This document shows, piece by piece, positions 49,201 through 57,241 of a DNA stretch of 64,000 bases; position 1 is the stretch's first letter; each line of letters begins with the position of its first letter. The translations under genes were made by a program, and so were the position numbers. The stretch is from Bacteroidota bacterium. GTDB taxonomy: Bacteria > Bacteroidota > Bacteroidia > JACPRZ01. The notes under the pieces are model-generated. The model saw nothing but the letters and a program-made list of their open reading frames with translations, ran no database searches and was not told where the DNA came from. The stretch is from positions 1 through 64,000 of the forward strand of contig JACPRZ010000024.1 in NCBI GenBank assembly GCA_016193485.1. Reading direction: 5' to 3'.

Positions 49201-51814
49201 TATTGACACCGGCCGGGTTGTCAACTGGTCCATAACCATTCCTCCTGGGCCGGTTGCGGGAGCATCCTTTTCCTATCAGTGGAATGATCCTTTTTCCCAA
49301 ACCGATTCATTGGCTACCGGACTTGCAGCCGGAACTTACGATGTGATTATTACCGATTCTGCGGGCTGTGATGATACCGCTTCGGTATTCTTAACTGATC
49401 CCCCTGTCGTTACATCTGGTCAGACCCTGGCGATTTGCTCCGGTGACAGCGCTCAGTTGCCTGATGGGACGTGGGTTGATTCTGCAGGAACCTACACCTC
49501 GGTTCTGACTACCATAGCCGGCTGCGACAGTGTAATTACCATAACCATCCAGATGTCCCCTGTTTGCTGTGTTCCTGTTATTTCGGTTGACTGCTCCCAG
49601 GACTTCATTGATGATTTTGTTTTTTCCGGCATCATAAACCTCTCAACGGGATGTAACGGAAATCCGAATAATTACATCTATTACCCTGCCGATACGGCAA
49701 AAATAATTAAAGGTAATTCGTACCTTATTCAGGCGACACCATCAACCTTTTATCCGGAAGGAATTGGTGTATGGATTGATTTCAATAAGAACGGAAGTTT
49801 CGGTGATGCGGGTGAATTTGTTTTTTCTGCTCCTCCCGGCACAACACCGGTCAGCGGCAACATTATTGTACCCCCGTCTGCGCAGTTGGGTCTTACTTTT
49901 ATGCGGGTAATGGCGAAATATAATCTTACTCCATTGCCCGGTGATTATTGCGATTCACTCTCTTGGGGTGAGACGGAAGATTATCCGGTTATGATTTTGC
50001 CTACAACCATCGGTTCCGATGTGGGGGTGATTGAAATTTTCAATCCCGGATCATCCTGTTCCCTCTCTGCAACTGAAACTGTTTCGGTTAAGATTAAAAA
50101 TTTCGGCACTGACACTGTAAACACAATACCGGTACGTTATAGTGTGAACGGAGGAATTCCTGTCGCGGAAACCATTTTTACAACAATTGATCCCGGAGAC
50201 ACACTGCTATATGATTTCTCCACACCTTATGACTTTTCTTCTGACGGCATTTACACTATTGATGCATGGACAAAGAAACTCAATGATACAATTGAATCAA
50301 ATGACAGTACTTTAAATTATTTGGTTGAAAATTATACCGACCTGAATGTTACCTCACTGGTTAAAAATGCTTCCTGCGGTGATGTAAAGGACGGTGCCAT
50401 TTTCCTTAATTTTACCGATGGTACCCCCCCCTATGTCGGTTCGTGGACATCTTCCACCGGCAGCGGCAGCGATACTTTGTACTCAAGTGATACACTGATT
50501 AAAAATGTCGCTCCTGACCAGTACGATATAATACTCACCGATTCAAATTCCTGCAGCGATTCTCTTACGGTTGTTATCACAGCGCCCCCTGCCATTATTT
50601 CTTCGTTTGTTTCAGTCAGCAATGTTACTTGCGGTGGGGGTAGCGATGGCGCTATTGATCTTTCGGTAAACGGTGGAACCGGAAGTTATACATATTTATG
50701 GATTAGGTATTCAGACACCTCTTTAGTTGGACTGACCCAGGATATAAATAATCTGCTTGCTGATATTTATGTTGTTTTTATTTATGATGCCAATAATTGT
50801 GATGATACAAATTTTACCCAGGTTGCTGAACCTCCTGCTCTTACGGTTTTTTTTACTACTACACCTGATTCATGTTCTCTATCTTGTGAAGGCGCTGCAA
50901 CAGCATCTGTAGTTAACGGAACCCCCCCTCTTACGTATGTATGGAGCAATGGTTTCTCCGGGACTTCGGTAACCGGACTTTGCGGAGGCAACATAATTTT
51001 ATCTGTTACCGATTCGACCAACTGCAAGGTTACCGATTCGGTGAAGGTGATAACCCTGAATTTGCCTTCTCCTGTAATAACATCTCCGGGAAATTACTGC
51101 GAAGGTCAGAAAGTTGACACGATTTTTGCAACACCTCAATCGGGTGGTAAAATATTATGGTACGGTACACCGTCTTTGTCTGCACCTATTGATTCAGGAC
51201 TGATTTTCTTTCCCGTTCTTACATTGGGAACCAATTATTTTTATGTCACAGAACGTGACTCAGAGTGCGAAAGTCCTGCAACCCTGCTCGAAATTTCGCT
51301 TTTCTCTCTTCCACCTGCCGATGCCGGCCCTGATGTAACTGTTTGTCTCGGTGAAAGCGCCCAACTGATCGCTTCGGGCGGGATTTCCTATCTTTGGAAA
51401 CCATCTGCCGGATTAAACGATACAACCGTTTTTAATCCGGTCGCAAGACCTGTAGATACGACCGAATATTTTGTTATTGTAACCGATGGCAACAATTGCA
51501 GCGCACGCGATTCGGTTACGGTTGCGGTTGATAAATCGGATAACTGCTGGCACATATTTAACATGTTCAGCCCGAACGGTGACGGGGTTAATGACAAGTG
51601 GTTTATTGACGGGATTGTACGATTCCCTCAGAATAATATCACAATATATAACCGCTTTGAAAATAAGGTGGCGGAATTTGTAAACTATGATAACAATAAT
51701 GTGGTTTGGAAAGGTGAAAACAACCACAACGACCCCCTGCCCGGTGGAACTTATTTTTATGTTGTGGATGTGGTTGAAAAAAAATTCACCGGGTGGGTGC
51801 AGGTGATAAGATAA
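40262..51814 (+). CDS. Giant (3850 aa) mosaic surface protein: beta-helix repeats, SprB repeats, PKD domains, P-domain-like and GEVED-like modules, CHU_C-type C-terminal domain
   Basis: Signal peptide; '[31 protein letters not shown]'; tandem '[15 protein letters not shown]...GNIIGPQ'; SprB '[51 protein letters not shown]'; PKD 'FTWDFGDG'; '[34 protein letters not shown]'; '[18 protein letters not shown]...[10 protein letters not shown]'; C-term '[37 protein letters not shown]'. Confidence 0.93.
   Translation: [3850 protein letters not shown]
42580..44560 (+). repeat. Higher-order tandem repeat in the giant protein: about 131-aa dyads of two beta-helix units
   Basis: Alternating '(G/A)EGN(L/V)ISGN...GNIIGPQxxG' and 'ERN(I/V)ISxN...GNYIGxxxxG' units, about five dyads. 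Confidence 0.8.
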
Positions 51815-51968
51815 GTACAAAGTTTAATTTTAATGTTCAAAAAATAATAATTGTCGTGGGTACTGTGATTCGTCAAAAATTTTTCTGATTTATTAACCCC
51901 TTAAAATAAATACCATGAAAACTAAAACATTTAAAATGGAATTTGTTAGAAAATTCCGGGAGTTGGAT

Positions 51969-52706
51969 ATGAAGAATATTGCTTTCTTTTTATCCTTCGG
52001 TATCTTATTATCATCCGCTTGTAAAAAAAACAGTGAGGCGGGATTCACTGCGGACAAATCGTCCGCATATATTGGGGAACCTGTTCATTTTACCGATAAC
52101 GCTGAATACAGGAAAAATGTGCAGTTCTTTTACGATTATGGCGATGGCTCCACCAGTGATAATGATCAAACCGCTTATCTTTTGACAACTTACTGGTATT
52201 CTTATCCTTATTATTCTTCTTCCACATCAACAACTGTTATTCAAAATGAAAACAGTGAGAACAACAGAAATCCCACACATATCTACATGACCCCGGGAAT
52301 ATTTACTGTGACGCAAAATTTAATCTTTGCTCAAAACCCGGAAAAAGGAAAAAATAAGATTAAAAGCAAAACCATGCAGGTTACGATTTTACCTATTGAG
52401 GCGGACTTTTCCTCCGACAAGCAAAACGGAACCCTCAATGAAACATTCTATTTTACAAACACCACAAAAAATATAGAGAAATCAATTCTTTATTTCATGA
52501 ATAGTTTTTATTGGCAGGTAAATAATCTGGATAGTTTAAATTGGGGACCGAATTATTACAACTCAAAGATTGTACCTCAAAGCGGAACAAATATGTTGTC
52601 CGATGCAATCATAAGTTTTGAAGCAAAGGGAACATGGAGAATTTCATTGACACTTTCGGTAGGTACATTTACAAGCACTAAAACAATGGATGTAGAAATT
52701 CAATAA
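51969..52706 (+). CDS. PKD-domain-like lipoprotein
   Basis: ATG 51969: MKNIAFFLSFGILLSSACKKNSEAGFTADKSSAYIGEPVHFTDNAEYRKNVQFFYDYGDGSTSDND; lipobox LSSAC. Confidence 0.65.
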   Translation: MKNIAFFLSFGILLSSACKKNSEAGFTADKSSAYIGEPVHFTDNAEYRKNVQFFYDYGDGSTSDNDQTAYLLTTYWYSYPYYSSSTSTTVIQNENSENNRNPTHIYMTPGIFTVTQNLIFAQNPEKGKNKIKSKTMQVTILPIEADFSSDKQNGTLNETFYFTNTTKNIEKSILYFMNSFYWQVNNLDSLNWGPNYYNSKIVPQSGTNMLSDAIISFEAKGTWRISLTLSVGTFTSTKTMDVEIQ

Positions 52707-52748
52707 TATTGTTTTAAGAATCAGTAAATCATATTATACCTATAAGCC

Positions 52749-53699
52749 ATGAAAACAAATGTTAACTATTCGCTATTCGCTATTTTCTTTTTGTATTTCC
52801 TTATTCCCCCCTTCGGGGGGATAATAGGGGGACTGTTTGCGCAGCAGAACACCCTCTACAGCCAGTACATGTTCAACCTATTTGCCATTAATCCCGGTTA
52901 TGCCGGCAGCAGGCAGTCAACCTGCGGGGTGCTGCTCTACCGCAACCAGTGGGTTGGGATGGACGGTGCGCCACAGGTGGAGACCTTCAGTTTGCACACT
53001 CCTTTTCAGGGGAAAAGGGTTGCGCTCGGATTAAATGCCTTTAATGACAATATCGGTCCGTCAAATAAAATGGGATTCTTCGGCACCTATGCGTACCACC
53101 TTCCTCTGCCGCTCGGAAAACTTTCCATGGCGCTGAGAGCCGGTATATACCGGTATAAATTTTACAACCAAAAACTTGATTACAAGGATAAATCCGATCC
53201 TGCCGGAAATGTAGAAGATAATTTTTTAATACCCGGCTTTGATTTCGGTTTGTATTACTACAACAAAACCCTTTATGCAGGAGTGGCAGTGATGCACATT
53301 TCAAATAACCAGATAGGGTTTAAAAATGATGACTACCTTTATTCAGGCCTTACACGCCAGTTTATCGCTATTGCCGGCAAGGCGTTTGTGGTCAATGAAA
53401 AAGTAGTGCTGAAACCGTCCGCCAATCTGAAATTCGTTGACGGATTGCCTCTCAATGGCGATCTGAACATGAGTTGCCTTTTCCGGAAAATGTATTGGAT
53501 TGGCGTTTCTTACCGGTCATCAAAAGATGTGATTATTATTGCTGAAGTCAATTTCACTGATTTTCTAAGGGCAGGGTATGCCTATGATGTGGGTTTGAGC
53601 GGACTAAAAAAATATAATAACGGTTCCCATGAAATCTTTATCGGGTTTGATTTCGGTATTCCACGGGAAAAAACCGTTGCCTCGCCAAGGTATTTATAA
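52749..53699 (+). CDS. PorP/SprF family type IX secretion system membrane protein
   Basis: 'QQNTLYSQYMFNLFAINPGYAGSRQSTCGVLLYRNQWVGMDGAPQVETFSLHTPFQGKRVALGLNAFND'. Confidence 0.92.
   Translation: MKTNVNYSLFAIFFLYFLIPPFGGIIGGLFAQQNTLYSQYMFNLFAINPGYAGSRQSTCGVLLYRNQWVGMDGAPQVETFSLHTPFQGKRVALGLNAFNDNIGPSNKMGFFGTYAYHLPLPLGKLSMALRAGIYRYKFYNQKLDYKDKSDPAGNVEDNFLIPGFDFGLYYYNKTLYAGVAVMHISNNQIGFKNDDYLYSGLTRQFIAIAGKAFVVNEKVVLKPSANLKFVDGLPLNGDLNMSCLFRKMYWIGVSYRSSKDVIIIAEVNFTDFLRAGYAYDVGLSGLKKYNNGSHEIFIGFDFGIPREKTVASPRYL
52806..52820. repeat. CCCCCCTTCGGGGGG palindrome inside the signal-peptide region of the PorP/SprF gene
   Basis: Encodes IPPFGG; preceded by tandem CTATTCG heptamers (about 52765-52785). 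Confidence 0.8.
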
Positions 53700-53721
53700 A
53701 ATGAATACTCTTTGAAAAGCA

Positions 53722-53823
53722 ATTATGCCACAAAAACACAAAGGCACAAAAATTCACAAAATTTTAATTAATTTTAAATCAATTTTTAGTGGGATTTGGT
53801 GTTTTTGTGTTTTCGTGGCAATT
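53722..53823. repeat. Intergenic inverted repeat with CACAAA-periodic arms
   Basis: ATTATGCCACAAAAACACAAAGGCAC ... GGTGTTTTTGTGTTTTCGTGGCAAT. Confidence 0.75.
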
Positions 53824-53878
53824 GAAATATTTTATTCTTTTTAGAATGAAATCTAAATTGAAACATTAATCTTGTCTT

Positions 53879-56800
53879 ATGCAGAGAACTGTTTTTGTGT
53901 TGAGGATTCTTTTGATCTCCTTTACTGCTGTTTACGGTCAGGAAGAACCTGCTGGCAGGCAAGAGGTACAACTGAAACCTGTCTTTAAGGTATCCCAGGT
54001 TAAAACCATTAACAGCAACCGCAATGATTTTTGTCCTGTTGTCTCGGGGAACAGGATTATTTTTGTGTCGGAGAGGGAATCCGATTTTCTAAATTACGGT
54101 GAAGACCGTTCAAAACGCGAATTAAATTTAACCATTCAGTCCTCTGGATTCAGCGGGAGTGTTGACAGCGCCACATTCACCAGGCCGCGCCTCTTTTCCG
54201 AACCCCTCAGCGCTTTCCACCATAGCGGACCAATCACGTTTACAAAAGATGGAAATTATGCCATCCTTACCGGAGTTGAATTTTATAAAGACAAAGACGA
54301 CTCGGTTTACCGGCCGCGGCTCTATGCAATTACCCGTGCAAAAAATTCCTGGAGCAAACCCGCACTGCTGAATTTTATCAGGAAAGGATATTCTTATTCC
54401 CATCCGTACCTGTCGGCTGACGGACAATCTCTTTATTTTATATCGGATATTCCGGGCGGATACGGACAAAAGGATATTTATTCGAGCAAACGGAACGGTG
54501 ACGGGTGGAGTGACCCGGTGAATCTTGGCCCGGTGATTAACAATACCGGAAACCAGTTGTTCCCTTTTCTGAATGGCGACAGCACATTGTTTTTTACTTC
54601 GGACGGACACCGGGGACTCGGAGGACTTGATCTCTTTTACTCTAAAAATGCAGACGGAAAATGGAACAAGGTGACTAATGCCGGTTCTACCATAAATTCC
54701 GTTTCAGATGATTTCGGGATTTTCTTCAATGATGACAACCGCACCGGTTATTTTTCATCCTCCCGCGCGGGCGGTGCCGGTGGCGATGACATTTACCGGT
54801 TTGCAATGCAGTTGATCCCCCCCCCTCAGCCCGCACAGTTGTATTTGATAGGACCTCAGGGCGATACACTGATGACTGCCGTCAAAAACGATGAGGGTTT
54901 TTTTTCCTTCCGCAAAATTCCCTTTGACAGGAAATATTCCTTTTACCTGAAAGGGGACAGTTCATTTGCCGATGATGAGATTAAACTGATCCTTGCCGAT
55001 TTCAGGGATAAGATTCTTTTTACTACTGCCGTACGCGATTCGGGTAATTTTTTCAGGTATGAATACCTGCCGGATGAGAAAATCCGCCTTTATCTCGTAA
55101 ACAGGAAGGGCGACACTCTTTTTGTTTCCACCAGGACCCGCGATGAATTTTTTGTTTTCAGCAAACTTCCCGTAAGCGTAAACCGCATATTCCTCCTCGA
55201 TGAAAAAGCCGGTGACCCTGCTGCCGAAATCAAACTGGTCATCCACGATGAGAAGGGTAATATTTTCTTCACTACCGCAGCACAGGAAAAGGATAACCGC
55301 TACAGGTACCAGTTTCTTCCGGACGAAAAGTTGAAAATCTATTTGCTGAATGAACTTGGTGATACAATAGCCATTTCAACAAAGGACAAAGACGGTTATT
55401 TTCTTTTCAGGAAACTGCCTCCCGAAATTTCCTGCATTTTCACGCTTGATGAAAATGATACAACAACGGCTTTGATTAAATTAATTGAATACGATGAAAA
55501 AGGTGTAGGCAGAATAATTGTAATTAACCGCAGTAAAGACGGTAAATTCCGTTTCGTGAAACTGCCCTATAAGGATGCCGTTTTGTGCATGTTGAGTTTG
55601 CAGGGCGATACGCTTATGATTGCTTTTCCGGACAAACTGGGTAATTTCGTTTTCAATAAATTCCCGGTCACTGCCGATGGCGTTTTTAAAATTTCCGGTG
55701 GCGATCCCGGCCTGCTTGATTATTCGCAGGTGATTTTCCGTAGCGGAAATGTTGAAGCGGTAACCAACCTTGTCAAAGATGAAAAAGGAAATTACCGGAC
55801 CAACCGGCTACCCTTTTCCGGTGCACGGTTGTATGTGGTAAGTCCGGCAGGCGATACTCTTCTGGTTGCCCGGAGGGATGAAAAAGGAAACTTCATATTT
55901 GAAAAACTGCCGTCTTCTCCGAATTACATCTTTACATTTACCAATGTTGACCCTTCACTGGTAAACAGCGCCAATATTTTATTTGCAAAAAAAGATGCCG
56001 ATGATGTATCCCTGCTTCTTGAAAAAGAAAAAACAGGTGATTTCAGGCATGTAAAACTTCCCTTTGCCGAATCAAAACTTTACCTCATCAGCACAGATGG
56101 TGATACCCTGATGGTAGCCATTATGAATGAGAGGGGCAAGTATGTTTTTAAACGGCTTCCGCCCAACCCGCACTATGTTTTTGCCTATAGCGGGGATGAA
56201 CCGGGACTGATGAAGGATGCTGATGTTGTATTCAGGAAATCCAGCGGTGAAGAAATAAATATTCTTGTTTCACGCGGTAAAGATGGATTATACCGGCACG
56301 AAAAACTCCCATTCGCTTCAGCCAAACTTTATCTGCTCAGTTTGCAGGGAGACACCCTGATGATCGCCAGCCAGGATGAATACGGCAATTTTATTTTTGA
56401 TAAACTGCCGCCACAGCAGCATTATATTTTCGCCATTGAATCATCCGATCCTGAAGCATTTAAAAATGCCGAGATCATTTTCGTTTCTAAGAGTGGCGAA
56501 CGGGTTAAAGTTACTGCGGTCAGGGGGGGTGATAATCTGTTCCGGCATGAAAAGTTGCCTTTTTCCGATGCAAAACTTTATATCATCAGCGAAAAGGGCG
56601 ATACCCTGATGATCGCCACTCCGAATGAACTTGGCTTTTTTGTCTTTGAGAAACTTCCCGAGAACGTAAAATATTATTTTGCTGCCGATCCCCGCGCACT
56701 TGAAATGCTTGAGGACATCAAAATAATCTATATGGATGCCAGCGGCAAAAAAACCACCGCGCAGATTTCACGCGACCCGAAGCACCAGTTCAGGTACCAA

Positions 56801-57241
56801 TCCCTTCCCACTCTTAAATCAGCAACTAAAACCGAAAAAACCGCGGAGCCGAAATTGCACAAGGAAACTACATCCGAACCGGCAGTCCCGGTGGAAAGCG
56901 CAATCATCTATTACGAATACCGGAAGGCGATTGTCCCTAAGGAATTTTACGAAGCATTGAAAGGCATTGCTGAGAAAGCGAAAGAAAATCCGAAATATAA
57001 AGTAAGGGTAAAGGGGTATACTGATGATGTCGGATCCCTGGAGGATAACCTGGGTCTTTCGCGAAAGCGCGCATATAATGTTGGCAGAAAACTGATGCAA
57101 TACGGTGTTACTGCAACCAAAATCAGAACCAATTACTACGGAGAGAAAAAACCCGTTGCTCCTAACCGTAACCCCGATGGCAGCGATAATCCTGATGGAA
57201 GGGCGAAGAACAGGAGGGTGGAGGTGATAGTCATTCAGTAG
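53879..57241 (+). CDS. PD40-OmpA family protein with a long tandem-repeat central region
   Basis: PD40 'YLSADGQSLYFISDIPGGYGQKDIYSSKRNGDGWSDPVNLGPVINN'; repeats '(A/S)KLYLLSLQGDTLMIASQDEYGNFIFDKLPP'; OmpA C-terminus 'KYKVRVKGYTDDVGSLEDNLGLSRKRAYNVGRKLMQYGV...RAKNRRVEVIVIQ'. Confidence 0.92.
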   Translation: MQRTVFVLRILLISFTAVYGQEEPAGRQEVQLKPVFKVSQVKTINSNRNDFCPVVSGNRIIFVSERESDFLNYGEDRSKRELNLTIQSSGFSGSVDSATFTRPRLFSEPLSAFHHSGPITFTKDGNYAILTGVEFYKDKDDSVYRPRLYAITRAKNSWSKPALLNFIRKGYSYSHPYLSADGQSLYFISDIPGGYGQKDIYSSKRNGDGWSDPVNLGPVINNTGNQLFPFLNGDSTLFFTSDGHRGLGGLDLFYSKNADGKWNKVTNAGSTINSVSDDFGIFFNDDNRTGYFSSSRAGGAGGDDIYRFAMQLIPPPQPAQLYLIGPQGDTLMTAVKNDEGFFSFRKIPFDRKYSFYLKGDSSFADDEIKLILADFRDKILFTTAVRDSGNFFRYEYLPDEKIRLYLVNRKGDTLFVSTRTRDEFFVFSKLPVSVNRIFLLDEKAGDPAAEIKLVIHDEKGNIFFTTAAQEKDNRYRYQFLPDEKLKIYLLNELGDTIAISTKDKDGYFLFRKLPPEISCIFTLDENDTTTALIKLIEYDEKGVGRIIVINRSKDGKFRFVKLPYKDAVLCMLSLQGDTLMIAFPDKLGNFVFNKFPVTADGVFKISGGDPGLLDYSQVIFRSGNVEAVTNLVKDEKGNYRTNRLPFSGARLYVVSPAGDTLLVARRDEKGNFIFEKLPSSPNYIFTFTNVDPSLVNSANILFAKKDADDVSLLLEKEKTGDFRHVKLPFAESKLYLISTDGDTLMVAIMNERGKYVFKRLPPNPHYVFAYSGDEPGLMKDADVVFRKSSGEEINILVSRGKDGLYRHEKLPFASAKLYLLSLQGDTLMIASQDEYGNFIFDKLPPQQHYIFAIESSDPEAFKNAEIIFVSKSGERVKVTAVRGGDNLFRHEKLPFSDAKLYIISEKGDTLMIATPNELGFFVFEKLPENVKYYFAADPRALEMLEDIKIIYMDASGKKTTAQISRDPKHQFRYQSLPTLKSATKTEKTAEPKLHKETTSEPAVPVESAIIYYEYRKAIVPKEFYEALKGIAEKAKENPKYKVRVKGYTDDVGSLEDNLGLSRKRAYNVGRKLMQYGVTATKIRTNYYGEKKPVAPNRNPDGSDNPDGRAKNRRVEVIVIQ

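Noticed and set aside
40267-51820. Many minus-strand ORFs antisense to the giant gene
   Set aside because: Expected from Thr/Gly/Asn/Ser-rich repetitive coding DNA; no signal peptides, domains or plausible operon structure.
54128-54610. 160-aa minus-strand ORF
   Set aside because: Antisense to the PD40 region; no domain features.
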